A DNA stretch of 64,000 nucleotides from Bacillota bacterium (GCA_023412915.1 JAEZRE010000009.1:171523-235522); one strand, 5' to 3'; shown: positions 43,173 to 52,451, numbered from the stretch's first letter. Notes: generated by a model from the sequence alone, not told the origin. A program made the numbers and translations.

Positions 43173-45626
43173 ATGCTAATAGCGGAGAGAGGCGGAGAGC
43201 TGACTGTTAAAGCTGTTTGCAGGAAGGATGGCGTGCTGCTTCTGGAAACGGGAAAGGGTAATATAAAGATAGAGGTGTGCTCTGCTTCAATCATCAGGGT
43301 AAGGTATACCCTTGCCGGCGTTTTTTCTGAGGAGCTAAGCCCCGGGAGGATCCCGTTTACTAAGTACATCGATTGGACCTATGCGGAAAACCAAAAAGAA
43401 ATCGAGCTTATAACAGGGAAACTAGTTCTGATTATCGATAAATTAAACTGCAGATTTTCATATTATGACAAAGCAGGCAAACTGCTCGCCAAAGAGCCCG
43501 AGAATGGCGGAAAAACCCTTATTCCCTTTGATTCGTACAATACGATACTGGACGATAAGAGCGTTGTTGAGAAGATCGTTACACCGGACGGGGTCAAGGA
43601 GGTTGTTCGTGAAGCTCAAAAGGTCTTCAACAGAAAGCTTTACCATACAAGACTGGAGTTTGAGTGGGCGGAGAATGAAGCGCTTTTCGGACTTGGACAA
43701 CAGGAGGAAGGCAGTCTGAACCTGCGTGGAACGCGCCAATACCTGCACCAGGCGAATTTAAAAATTGCAATGCCCATGTTGCTTTCAACCCGGGGCTACG
43801 GCATATTGCAGGACACATATTCTCCTTTGATTTTCAATGACAACGAATATGGTTCGTATCTCTATAGTGAGGCTGCTGACGAGCTGGATTTCTACTTTAT
43901 CTACGGAGATGACTTTGATGAGATAATACATGGATACCGGCAATTGACGGGACGGGCTGCCATGCTTCCCAAATGGGCTTTTGGATACATGCAGTCGCAG
44001 GAAAGATACGAAACGCAGCAGGAGATCATCGATACGGTAATGGAATACCGCCGGCGTAAAGTTCCGCTGGACAGCATCGTTCTGGATTGGCAGTCATGGG
44101 AGGACGGCAAGTGGGGGCAAAAGAGCTTCGACAGGAGTCGTTTCCCTGATCCTCAGGAAATGACGCGTATATTGCATGGAAACGGCGCGCATTTCATGAT
44201 TTCAATATGGCCCAATATGAGCAAGGGTACGGACAATTATAGCGAAATGAAGGAAAAAGGCTGTCTGTTCCAACAGTCGGAGATATACGACGCCTTTAGT
44301 GAGAAAGCGCGTTCGCTATACTGGGATCAGGCCAATAAAGGGTTGTTCTCAAAGGGTATCGACGCCTGGTGGTGCGATTCGAGCGAGCCGGTAACACCCG
44401 AATGGGGGGAGGTCGTGAAGCCTGAGCCCGATCACAACTATACGGCGTTTCACAACTCCGCGAGAGTTTACATGGATGAAGCCTTCACCAACGCTTACGC
44501 CCTGTTCCATTCAAGAGCGATTTACGAAGGGCAGAGGGAAACCACCCGGGACAAGAGGGTAGTCAACCTGACAAGAAGCGGTTACACGGGACAGCAAAGG
44601 TACGGTACGATCGTGTGGTCAGGGGATACCTGTGCGAAATGGAGTACGCTTGAAAAGCAGATTCCGGCGGGTTTGAACCTTTGCGCCGCAGGGTTGCCCT
44701 ATTGGACACTGGATATCGGGGCCTTTTTCGTTAAAAAGGGGCACGTGTGGTTCTGGAACGGCGATTATGAGGACGGCTGCCAGGACCTGGGTTACCGTGA
44801 GCTTTACACACGCTGGCTGCAGCTTGGAGCCTTCCTTCCTGTATTCCGTTCCCACGGCACAGATACGAGAAGAGAGATATGGAACTTTGGCGAAAAAGGC
44901 GAAATGTTCTATGACGCCATAGCAAGGTTTATCGAGCTGCGCTACCGGCTCATGCCATATATCTATTCCATGGCGTCAATGGTCACTTTCAAGGATTATA
45001 CCGTGATGAGGCTGCTGGCGTTTGATTTCATGGAGGATGAAAGGGTATATTCCATCAGAGACCAGTATATGTTCGGCAATGCGCTTATGATCTGTCCTGT
45101 AACCAAACCCATGTATTTTGATAAGGGTTCGGTTCCAATTGAGGATACCGATAAGGCGAGAATGGTCTACTTGCCCGAGGGTACGGATTGGTATGATTTC
45201 TGGACGAACGAAAGATATCACGGAGGTACAACTGTTGCCGCAGCCGCACCGATAGACAGCATGCCTGTTTTTGTGAAAGCAGGGTCCATAATACCTATGG
45301 CGGAGGTAGCCCAATACAGCGCGGAGAGCTCGGAAGACAAGCTCCGGCTGAAGGTATATCCAGGGGCTGACGGCTCGTTTACGCTGTATCAGGATGAGCA
45401 GGACAACTACAACTATGAAAGCGGCGCCTATTCTACCATACCAATGTTATGGAATGAGGAGGAGGCCACTCTCACCATCGAAAAGCGTGAGGGTAGTTTT
45501 AGCGGAATGCCTGATGTAATCGATTTTACGGTCGATACGGTTGGGAAGGGGCAGGCGTATATTCGGTACAATGGCGAAAAAACTGAAATAAGCTGCTTTG
45601 AGCAGGTTCAATCCAGCCGGGAATGA
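43173..45626 (+). CDS. GH31 glycosidase, probable alpha-xylosidase
   Basis: An 817-residue intracellular GH31 enzyme. The nucleophile Asp is in IDAWWCDSSEP (about residue 402) and the acid/base Asp in TIVWSGDTCAKW (about 490). The segment LDWQSWEDGKWGQKSFDRSRFPDP resembles the xyloglucan-active alpha-xylosidases of the BoGH31A type. The start at 43173 follows GGAGGG by seven bases; the annotated longer frame starts inside that site. No signal peptide. It overlaps nothing but is 31 bases from the GH36 gene. Alpha-glucosidase activity cannot be excluded by sequence reading alone. Confidence 0.88.
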   Translation: MLIAERGGELTVKAVCRKDGVLLLETGKGNIKIEVCSASIIRVRYTLAGVFSEELSPGRIPFTKYIDWTYAENQKEIELITGKLVLIIDKLNCRFSYYDKAGKLLAKEPENGGKTLIPFDSYNTILDDKSVVEKIVTPDGVKEVVREAQKVFNRKLYHTRLEFEWAENEALFGLGQQEEGSLNLRGTRQYLHQANLKIAMPMLLSTRGYGILQDTYSPLIFNDNEYGSYLYSEAADELDFYFIYGDDFDEIIHGYRQLTGRAAMLPKWAFGYMQSQERYETQQEIIDTVMEYRRRKVPLDSIVLDWQSWEDGKWGQKSFDRSRFPDPQEMTRILHGNGAHFMISIWPNMSKGTDNYSEMKEKGCLFQQSEIYDAFSEKARSLYWDQANKGLFSKGIDAWWCDSSEPVTPEWGEVVKPEPDHNYTAFHNSARVYMDEAFTNAYALFHSRAIYEGQRETTRDKRVVNLTRSGYTGQQRYGTIVWSGDTCAKWSTLEKQIPAGLNLCAAGLPYWTLDIGAFFVKKGHVWFWNGDYEDGCQDLGYRELYTRWLQLGAFLPVFRSHGTDTRREIWNFGEKGEMFYDAIARFIELRYRLMPYIYSMASMVTFKDYTVMRLLAFDFMEDERVYSIRDQYMFGNALMICPVTKPMYFDKGSVPIEDTDKARMVYLPEGTDWYDFWTNERYHGGTTVAAAAPIDSMPVFVKAGSIIPMAEVAQYSAESSEDKLRLKVYPGADGSFTLYQDEQDNYNYESGAYSTIPMLWNEEEATLTIEKREGSFSGMPDVIDFTVDTVGKGQAYIRYNGEKTEISCFEQVQSSRE

Positions 45627-45657
45627 TAACTTTTTGATTGAGGCGAGGAGTAATGCC

Positions 45658-47757
45658 ATGAAAGAAATATTATCCCAATATGTACTAGGAACAGCAGTAG
45701 TCCGGTATTATATCGAATCCGAAACCAAATGCGTCGGGATGGTATTGCTGCCGGTATCCCGTATCCCGGAAGCCGTCGGCATAAAGGATTGCAGAATCGA
45801 ACCTCTGGTACAGCTAAAGCTTCTGGGGGATGCATATCCGGGTGGCTTTTCACATGGACATACCATGCGCAACTCCGGGACTGTCAGCCGTTTCAAATAT
45901 AAGGAACAGAAGCTCCTGGAAGAAAGCTCCGGCAAAACTGTCGTTACGGTGCTGAAGGATGAAAGCGGTTTATCGCTGGAGCACCGCCTTACATGGTATT
46001 TAGGCTATTCGGCGTTGGAAACCTGCTCCGTTTTCCATAATGGCAGCTCTGAGGCCGTCAGTCTTGAGATGATTTCGAGCTTTGCAATGGGGGAAATGAC
46101 TCCTTATGAGCCGGATGACGCACCCGGTACGCTTATCCTGCACAGATTGAGGAGCGCGTGGAGCGCCGAGGGCCGGCTCGAAAGCCTGCCGGTAGAGGAT
46201 TTGGGGCTGGAACCCGCCTGGGCTCCATATGGGGTCAGGTCCGAGCGCTTTGGCCAGGTTGGCTCCATGCCTGTCAGAAAGTTTTTCCCGTATGCGGTGA
46301 TCGAGGACATCAAAAATAAAGTAAGCTGGGGAGTACAGTTAGCCTGCCCATCCTCCTGGCAGCTTGAGGTCGGCAGAACGGATAGTGCGCTTTGCCTGTC
46401 GGGAGGACTTGCAGACAGGGAATTCGGACATTGGCTGAAGAAGATCGGGCCAGGAGAAGCATTCACTACTCCAAAAGCAATCCTGTCCGTAGCTGAAGGC
46501 GGGCTCGACGATGTATCACGAATAATGACCGACTCACACTCACGGTATTTAACAGACCTGCCTTCCTCCGAAAACGAGCTTCCCGTCATTTTCAACGAAT
46601 TCTGCACGACCTGGGGTAATCCGACAGAAGACTATATACAGCGTGCCGCCGACGTACTAAAAGGACGCGGCATAAAATATTTTGTAATCGACTGCGGGTG
46701 GTACAAGGAAGACGGCAGGAAATGGGAGAACAGCATGGGTGATTGGAGACTTTGCGAAGCGCTGTTCCCCAACGGCTTCGAAAACACACTCGATAAAATA
46801 CGCAAATGCGGTATGATTCCCGGAATATGGTTCGAGCTTGAAGTGTGCGGTGAGGAATCCGAGGCATACCATAAAACAGCGCACCTGCTTAAACGGGACG
46901 GTTGCGTGATAACTGCCGGAAGGCGTTTCTGGGATATGGAGGATCCTTTTGTACATGAATACCTGACGGATAAGGTTATCAACTTCTTGAAGAAATATAA
47001 TTTCGGGTACCTTAAGATAGATTACAACGATAATATCGGTATCGGCTGCGATGGGGCGGAATCATACGGAGAAGGCCTCAGAAAAAAGGTGCTGGCATCA
47101 CAGCGTTTTATTGGAGAGATACAGGGACAGATTCCCGATCTGGTAATTGAGAACTGCTCCTCGGGAGGACACAGGCTCGAACCCTCGATGATGTTTCTTA
47201 CGAGCATGTCTTCCTTTTCGGATGCTCACGAGTGTGTTGAGATCCCGATTATCGCAGCAAACCTTCACCGCGTCATTCTACCGCGCCAGAGCCAGATATG
47301 GGCGGTTCTTCGCAGAAAGGACGATGAACGCCGCCTGGTATATTCGCTTGCCAATACATTTTTAGGCAGGATGTGCCTTTCGGGCGACGTGTTCGATTTG
47401 AGTGAAGAACAATGGAAAATAGTCGATGAAAGCATTGCCCTTTATAGCAAAGTTGCGTCGACTATCAGGGAGGGCTCAAGCTACCGGTTCGGACCGCCCG
47501 TTAAAAGCTACCGCCATCCGGAGGGCTGGCAGGCGCTCTTGAGAGTTAGGGCCGATAAAAAGCAGGCATTTGTTGTTGTGCATACTTTCGGAGGGAAGCT
47601 GCCGGATACCATTCATATTGAGAATTCAGATATAAAAATGCTGGCCATTACGGAAGTTTTTTCTGAAAAAGGGTCGAAGGCGGAAATGAAGGACGGCTGT
47701 CTCGAGGCGGCTCTATCAGGTAATTTCCAGGCGATGGTCATTTGCCTCGAGCCTTAG
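45658..47757 (+). CDS. GH36 alpha-galactosidase
   Basis: A 699-residue enzyme of family GH36. The N-terminal beta-sandwich comes first, then the barrel with FVIDCGWYKEDGRKWENSMGDW, the nucleophile Asp in YLKIDYNDN (about residue 460) and the acid/base Asp in SSFSDAHE (about 520). It likely removes alpha-galactose from galactomannan, raffinose-type or galactosylated side chains. No signal peptide. GAGGAG lies seven bases before ATG 45658. It follows the GH31 gene closely and belongs to the same transport-linked operon. It ends five bases from the convergent AraC gene. Confidence 0.88.
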   Translation: MKEILSQYVLGTAVVRYYIESETKCVGMVLLPVSRIPEAVGIKDCRIEPLVQLKLLGDAYPGGFSHGHTMRNSGTVSRFKYKEQKLLEESSGKTVVTVLKDESGLSLEHRLTWYLGYSALETCSVFHNGSSEAVSLEMISSFAMGEMTPYEPDDAPGTLILHRLRSAWSAEGRLESLPVEDLGLEPAWAPYGVRSERFGQVGSMPVRKFFPYAVIEDIKNKVSWGVQLACPSSWQLEVGRTDSALCLSGGLADREFGHWLKKIGPGEAFTTPKAILSVAEGGLDDVSRIMTDSHSRYLTDLPSSENELPVIFNEFCTTWGNPTEDYIQRAADVLKGRGIKYFVIDCGWYKEDGRKWENSMGDWRLCEALFPNGFENTLDKIRKCGMIPGIWFELEVCGEESEAYHKTAHLLKRDGCVITAGRRFWDMEDPFVHEYLTDKVINFLKKYNFGYLKIDYNDNIGIGCDGAESYGEGLRKKVLASQRFIGEIQGQIPDLVIENCSSGGHRLEPSMMFLTSMSSFSDAHECVEIPIIAANLHRVILPRQSQIWAVLRRKDDERRLVYSLANTFLGRMCLSGDVFDLSEEQWKIVDESIALYSKVASTIREGSSYRFGPPVKSYRHPEGWQALLRVRADKKQAFVVVHTFGGKLPDTIHIENSDIKMLAITEVFSEKGSKAEMKDGCLEAALSGNFQAMVICLEP

Positions 47758-47762
47758 CTTTT

Positions 47763-48620
47763 CTACAGGCAGGCTTTGCGGTAGAAGGTAGGGGAACAGC
47801 CCCTGATCTTCCTGAAGGTGCGGTTGAAGGTGGCGAGACTGTTAAAACCCGATTCCAGAGCTATTTCAAGAATGGGCTTTTCACTGTGCTTCAACAGCTT
47901 TTCCGCCTGCCTTGCCCTGTAGCTGTTCAGGTAATTCAGGAAATTCTGACCTGTCACATCCTTGAAGAGCCTCGAAAAATAGTATTCGCTGAAGCCTACA
48001 TAGTTGGAAATATCTTTAAGCGTTATTTCGGAGGGATAATTTTTTTCTATATATTCAAATGCCCGTTCGATCTGCTTGAGCCCTGCTATCTTCCTGCTTC
48101 CCTCGCCGATGCCGGATATGATCTCCCTGGTTGCCAGATGCCTTGAAACAAGGACTATTATGTCGAATATCCTGGCGTTGAGCGAAAGTGCGTAAGCGTA
48201 ATCCTTCTTTTCATATTCGTTAACAAGATCGAGTATACAGCGTTCAATAGACCGCTGCAGTTCAGGCTCGCCGTCTTTGCTTATCCTGACGGTGTTTTTC
48301 ATGTATGGCCGGATATTGTTTATCCCGCCGAAACAATCGAGAGAAGTGATGTCGAACTGAACTATGTCCCGTTCTCCGTTTTTGCTGATTGCCGTTATTT
48401 CATGCATTTCACCCGAAGGTATCAGCAGAAGGTCCCCGTCGGACAGGGGGTATTCTGTCCCGGAGACATCGATGCGGCAGCGGCCGGACTTGTTGTATAC
48501 GAGTTCGGCGGCATTATGCCAGTGCAGGGGATATTGGAATTCCTCGATGTTATTGATGATCAGACGGAACGGGTATTGCTCCGTGAATATCTCCTTTTCG
48601 TGAAGGCCTTCAAGTATCAT
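47763..48620 (-). CDS. AraC family regulator with cupin sensing domain
   Basis: A 285-residue regulator. The N-terminal cupin-like domain (about 10-95) has HWHNAAELVYNKSGRC and LIPSGEMHEI, then a helical linker, then the AraC domain (about 185-283: ITLKDISNYVGFSEYYFSRLFKDVTGQNF and ILEIALESGFNSLATFNRTFRKIRGCSP). GAGGTG precedes the start. It is transcribed toward the GH36 gene and lies after the terminator of the GH3 gene. It probably senses a mono- or disaccharide; likely targets are the neighbouring glycosidase genes. Confidence 0.92.
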   Translation of the reverse strand: MILEGLHEKEIFTEQYPFRLIINNIEEFQYPLHWHNAAELVYNKSGRCRIDVSGTEYPLSDGDLLLIPSGEMHEITAISKNGERDIVQFDITSLDCFGGINNIRPYMKNTVRISKDGEPELQRSIERCILDLVNEYEKKDYAYALSLNARIFDIIVLVSRHLATREIISGIGEGSRKIAGLKQIERAFEYIEKNYPSEITLKDISNYVGFSEYYFSRLFKDVTGQNFLNYLNSYRARQAEKLLKHSEKPILEIALESGFNSLATFNRTFRKIRGCSPTFYRKACL

Positions 48621-48646
48621 ACCAACACCTCTGGTTACATAATATC

Positions 48647-48686
48647 AAAAAAGGACGCGTCCCGCAACTGAATGCAGGACGCGCCC
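48647..48686 (-). terminator. Terminator of the GH3 gene
   Basis: On the minus strand GGGCGCGTCC pairs with GGACGCGTCC (one G-T) and is followed by six T. It separates the GH3 gene from the AraC gene. Confidence 0.85.
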
Positions 48687-48715
48687 TCGAAGGCTTACTT
48701 AAAGCTTACCTTATA

Positions 48716-50887
48716 TCACCACTTCATTTCAAGCCTGCTGCCCGTTACCTCGAAGGAAGCCTTCTGCACCGGAGTGCCGGTTAGCTTGACGCTTCTGGCA
48801 TCCGGCTGGCTGCCTCCGATAAAGACCTCGAAGCTGCCGGGTTCCAGGACGGCATTCCCGTCATTGTCTATCAAAGCGAGCTGGCGGGCTGTCAGGGTAA
48901 AGGTGACTTCCTTTTCTTCACCGGGCTCGAGCTCTACCTTATTAACGCCGCGAAGCTGCCATTTCGGCACTGCGACGCCGGCTTCGACATCCTTGAGATA
49001 TAGCTGTACGATTTCCTCGGACGCACGCTTTCCGATATTTTTGACTCTGACGCTGCAGTTCACCGGTTCGCCGGCTTTGACACTTGGGTCCACCTTGATG
49101 CCGGCATACTCGAATTTGGTATAGCTCAAGCCGTAGCCGAAAGGATACAGCGCTTCGGTCTTCATATACCTGTAAGTCCTGTTTTCCATCGAATAATCAT
49201 GGAAGTCGGGCAGCTCCTCGGTGGAGGTGTAGAATGTGACAGGCAGTCTGCCCGACGGGCTGTAGTCTCCGAAGATCAGCGATGCGACTGCTTCCCCTCC
49301 GCGTCCTCCCGGATACCAGGCATTTATGATGGCAGGGATGTGCCGGTCGGCCCAGTTCACCGCAAGCGCGCTGCCGGTGAGAAGTACGAGCACCACAGGC
49401 TTGCCTGAGGCGTATATACTTTCCATCAGTTCCTGCTGAAGGCCCGGCAGATTCAGATGCAGCTTGTCTCCGCTTGCATATTCGTTCGAAACGTCGCCTT
49501 CTTCTCCTTCGATAGTAGCGTCAAGCCCGAGGCACAGTACGACCACATCGGATCTTTCGGCAATGGCCAGCGCTTCACCGAACAGATTACGGACATCCGC
49601 AAGTCCGTATTTCTTGTCCTTGTACAGATGGCAGCCCTGGGAGTAGTATACTCTCGTATCGCTGCCTGCCGCTTGGCGGATGCCGTCCAATATGGTGACA
49701 TACCTGTCGGAGGTGCCGAAATAGTTGCCCTGCAAAGCATCGCGACTGTCAGCGTTGGGTCCTATGACCGCAATGGATTTGAGCTTTGATTTGTCAAGCG
49801 GAAGCAAATTGTTCTCGTTCTTCAGAAGCACCAGCGTCTTTTTGGCAACCTCGACGGAGAAATCGCTGTGCTTCTCACAGCTGTTAAGCTCATACGGCGT
49901 ATCGCTGAACGGAACATGCTCGGGTTTGTCGAACATGCCGAGTTTCATCCGGGTCATTACGAGCCTTGTCAGTGAACGGTCGATGTCTTCCTCGCTGATC
50001 AGGCCTTCCTTGTGTGCTATGAGCAGGTTTGCATACATGTTTCCGCAGTTGACGTCGCAGCCGTTTTTGAGAGCCAGAGCCACTGATTCGGGCGCGGTCT
50101 TTGTGACCATATGGCCTTCATGGAAGTCCTTGATCGCCCAGCAGTCCGACGTTACGTGACCTTTGAAGCCCCATTCATCGCGAAGTATGTCCTGAAGCAA
50201 GGTTTTGCTGCCGCAGCAAGGTTCGCCGTTAGTCCTGTTGTAGGCGCCCATTACCGCTTCGACTCCGGCTTCTCTGACCAGTTCGCCGAATGCGGGCAGG
50301 TATGTCTCGCGCATGTCCTTCTTTGACGCGACCGCGTTGAACTGGTGCCTCTCGCTTTCGGGACCGCTGTGAACCGCATAATGCTTTGCGCAGGCGGCAG
50401 CTTTCAAGTACTTTTTGTCATTCCCCTGTATGCCCTTGACGAAGGCCACACCGAGCCTTCCCGTCAAGTAGGGGTCTTCGCCGTATGTCTCATGTCCGCG
50501 ACCCCACCTCGGGTCCCTGAATATATTTATATTGGGCGACCAGAAGGTCAGTCCCTTGTATATGTCGTAATCGCCCTTGCGGATGTTCTCGTGGTATTTT
50601 GCCCTGCCCTCCGTTGAAATCACATCGGCGATATTGAATATCAGGTCTTCGTCGAATGTGGCAGCCAGGCCGATAGCCTGTGGAAATACTGTGGCGACGC
50701 CTGCTCTTGCAACGCCGTGCAGAGCTTCGTTCCACCAGTTGTATGCGGGTATGCCCAGCCTCGGGATCGCGGCGGAGCCGTGCACCATTTGGGTGACCTT
50801 CTCTTCAAGCGTCATGCGGGCTACAAGATCTTTGGCGCGTTCTTCGAAACCAAGGCTTTCGTCCAGATAAGCAGGTACCTTTTCCAT
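48716..50887 (-). CDS. GH3 beta-xylosidase/beta-glucosidase
   Basis: A 723-residue intracellular GH3 enzyme. The N-terminal barrel shows YNWWNEALHGVA, NINIFRDPRWGRGHETYGEDP and the nucleophile Asp in GHVTSDCWAIKDF, a form frequent in beta-xylosidases. The second domain shows VVLCLGLDATIEGEEGD and the C-terminal part is a fibronectin-III-like domain. The start at 50887 is set by AAAGGAGG nine bases before; the frame that continues 52 codons upstream only translates the tandem leader repeats. The gene is transcribed from a promoter at 51116-51144 with a leader of about 220 bases. It probably releases xylose or glucose from the non-reducing end of imported oligosaccharides. Confidence 0.9.
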   Translation of the reverse strand: MEKVPAYLDESLGFEERAKDLVARMTLEEKVTQMVHGSAAIPRLGIPAYNWWNEALHGVARAGVATVFPQAIGLAATFDEDLIFNIADVISTEGRAKYHENIRKGDYDIYKGLTFWSPNINIFRDPRWGRGHETYGEDPYLTGRLGVAFVKGIQGNDKKYLKAAACAKHYAVHSGPESERHQFNAVASKKDMRETYLPAFGELVREAGVEAVMGAYNRTNGEPCCGSKTLLQDILRDEWGFKGHVTSDCWAIKDFHEGHMVTKTAPESVALALKNGCDVNCGNMYANLLIAHKEGLISEEDIDRSLTRLVMTRMKLGMFDKPEHVPFSDTPYELNSCEKHSDFSVEVAKKTLVLLKNENNLLPLDKSKLKSIAVIGPNADSRDALQGNYFGTSDRYVTILDGIRQAAGSDTRVYYSQGCHLYKDKKYGLADVRNLFGEALAIAERSDVVVLCLGLDATIEGEEGDVSNEYASGDKLHLNLPGLQQELMESIYASGKPVVLVLLTGSALAVNWADRHIPAIINAWYPGGRGGEAVASLIFGDYSPSGRLPVTFYTSTEELPDFHDYSMENRTYRYMKTEALYPFGYGLSYTKFEYAGIKVDPSVKAGEPVNCSVRVKNIGKRASEEIVQLYLKDVEAGVAVPKWQLRGVNKVELEPGEEKEVTFTLTARQLALIDNDGNAVLEPGSFEVFIGGSQPDARSVKLTGTPVQKASFEVTGSRLEMKW

Positions 50888-50900
50888 TTTCGTTCCTCCT

Positions 50901-51098
50901 TTGAATGTTTTAAAGGAAATCCGCGCCCTATGGGCGCTAAACATTCTCCTTGAATGTTTTGATTGAAATTCGCGCCTTACAGGCGCTAAACATCCTCCCT
51001 TGAATGTTTTAAAGGAAATCCGCGCCTTACAGGCGCTAAACATTCTCCTTGAATGTTTTAGAGGAAATCCGCGCCTGATAGGCGCGATACATCCTCCT
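50901..51098 (-). repeat. Four tandem 49-50 bp repeats in the GH3 leader
   Basis: Units start at 50901, 50950, 51000 and 51049 on the plus-strand reading. Each contains TTGAATGTTTT, GGAAAT, a GC hairpin (GCGCC-loop-GGCGC), then TAAACATTCTCC. In unit 1 the hairpin is GCGCCC-TAT-GGGCGC, a paired change. The ends of adjacent units form another stem, AAACATTC with GAATGTTT, whose minus-strand loop is the AGGA of a ribosome-site-like sequence. They lie between the GH3 promoter and its start codon, so they are transcribed. The frame lengths make coding unlikely. Confidence 0.85.
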
Positions 51099-51115
51099 TA
51101 ATTTTCCGAATCATA

Positions 51116-51144
51116 ACTATAGATTATTCTAGCCTAATTGACAG
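51116..51144 (-). promoter_or_regulatory. Likely promoter of the GH3 gene
   Basis: On the minus strand CTGTCA, a 17-base spacer and TATAGT. The start of transcription would be about 220 bases before the GH3 start codon. Confidence 0.45.
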
Positions 51145-51315
51145 AAACTTTCCCATCACATTTTGCTTTTATTTTTACACATATTGCAGTAACGTAACAC
51201 TCAGAAGCTCGGGTCGTTCGACGTAACCATCGCGGCCCTGACACAGAGGCAGCCCAACATATTTCTTCTGTCCGGCATAGAGCGCGCGGCTGACTCGAAA
51301 TCACTTATTTTTATT
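51145..51315. other. Intergenic stretch without a recognisable feature
   Basis: This lies between the GH3 promoter and the divergent promoter at 51316. No open frame with a ribosome site, hairpin or repeat stands out. It is more GC-rich near 51220-51300 than its flanks. Confidence 0.5.
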
Positions 51316-51344
51316 TTGACAATGTCGGGTGTAAATGTTATTAT
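51316..51344 (+). promoter_or_regulatory. Promoter of the DUF6530-like gene
   Basis: TTGACA, exactly 17 bases, TATTAT. The start codon is about 90 bases further on. Confidence 0.75.
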
Positions 51345-51348
51345 ATCG

Positions 51349-51393
51349 TTAGTAAGTTAGTAAATTAGTAATTTACTTAATTACTATTACTAT
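51349..51393. repeat. Short direct repeats TTAGTAA at an 8-base period, then inverted copies
   Basis: TTAGTAA occurs at 51349, 51357 and 51365. It is followed by reverse-type elements (TTACT, ATTACT, ATTACTA) up to about 51393. The array directly follows the -10 box, which is a place for a repressor array. Confidence 0.6.
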
Positions 51394-51435
51394 ATTCGTA
51401 GATATTAGATTAATAGACAGTTTGGAGGATAGGAT

Positions 51436-51918
51436 ATGCAAATACCGACAACTTTAAAACATAAACCGGTTATCGTTTCTGAAAACTATGAAAACGTCGA
51501 CGGCAGATATGCCTATAAGACGGACGCAAAGGGGCTTTCGCTCGGACTGGCGCAATGGAATGACCGGGGCAAGGTTGATATTTCGGCCAAGGTGTGGAGG
51601 TACACGGGTGAAAAATGGTCGAGGCAGTCTGAAGAACTGCCGCTTCATCGCGTGCTTGACCTGGCTGTCCTCGTTTGCAGGGCAAAATTATATTTCCAGG
51701 AGGAAGCCTACCGGTTCGAAAAGCTCTACAATGGCGAAAAGCCTGTTATCGACAGGATCGGTCTGCAGGGCGACGCAATGACGGTTGCCGTCTGCACCGA
51801 AAATGAAAAGCTCGACGAGGACATAAAGCTGTTCAACCAGGCTTTGAGCGACGACGGCGAGCTTATCGGGGAACGGCTGAGTACTTTGTCAAGAATATTG
51901 AAGGAAATGGGTTATTAG
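51436..51918 (+). CDS. Uncharacterised protein, DUF6530-like
   Basis: A 160-residue cytoplasmic protein. The N-terminal segment MQIPTTLKHKPVIVSENYENVDGR and the block GLSLGLAQWNDRGKVDISAKVWR match my memory of the DUF6530 family, as does GEKWSRQSEELPLHRVLDLA. The C-terminal half is acidic. No catalytic motif, membrane helix or signal is visible, and no function is known. GGAGG precedes the start. It is followed after 71 bases by the GIY-YIG-like gene and both may be co-transcribed. Confidence 0.75.
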   Translation: MQIPTTLKHKPVIVSENYENVDGRYAYKTDAKGLSLGLAQWNDRGKVDISAKVWRYTGEKWSRQSEELPLHRVLDLAVLVCRAKLYFQEEAYRFEKLYNGEKPVIDRIGLQGDAMTVAVCTENEKLDEDIKLFNQALSDDGELIGERLSTLSRILKEMGY

Positions 51919-51989
51919 TCCGCCGTTCCTGATCCGAACAGAAGACGGCATAACACTGGTGTTTCTGGTGTTTAGAGAAAGGTGAAAAA

Positions 51990-52349
51990 ATGGATAAACA
52001 AAATCGTAAGGAATTACTTGAAAAGTTCAAGCAGATCAAGGATTACATGGGCGTTGTCAAAATAACGAACAAGGTCAACGGAAAAATCTTTATTGAAGCC
52101 TATCCCAATCTGAAGAACAAGTGGCTGACCATGCAGGGCCAGCTGAAGGAGGGAAGGCATCCGAATTCGCAGCTGCAGAAGGATTGGAGTGAGCTTGGGC
52201 CCGACGCCTTTACCTATGAAGTCCTTGAACAAAAGGAATCCGGTGAAATAACCGATATGAAATGGGAATTGAAACAGATCAGGAAGCCGTGGCTGGATAA
52301 GCTGAAGCCCTACGGGGAAAAGGGATATAACAAGCCTCCCGAGGAATGA
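51990..52349 (+). CDS. Degenerate GIY-YIG-like small protein
   Basis: A 119-residue basic protein. The segment MGVVKITNKVNGKIFIEAYPNL (residues 19-40) corresponds to the GIY-YIG nuclease start, where the usual sequence is GVYxIxNxxNGKxYVGxxxNL. Here the GIY tyrosine is Val and YIG/YVG is FIE, so nuclease activity is doubtful. A later ELGPDAFTYEVLEQ fits the family. The gene has AGAAAGG before the start and follows the DUF6530-like gene. It may be a DNA- or RNA-binding relic of a nuclease. Confidence 0.7.
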   Translation: MDKQNRKELLEKFKQIKDYMGVVKITNKVNGKIFIEAYPNLKNKWLTMQGQLKEGRHPNSQLQKDWSELGPDAFTYEVLEQKESGEITDMKWELKQIRKPWLDKLKPYGEKGYNKPPEE

Positions 52350-52451
52350 CTCCGGCGGCTGCTCGTCCGCCTGTAAATGCCGGCGCCGATTAACCCCGGT
52401 AATCTTCGAACCTGCTGCCAGCCAGCCTCTCTCGGGAATAAAGACGGTATA

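Noticed and set aside
50901..51098. CRISPR-like array
   Set aside because: The units follow one another directly with no unique spacers, and no cas gene is near.
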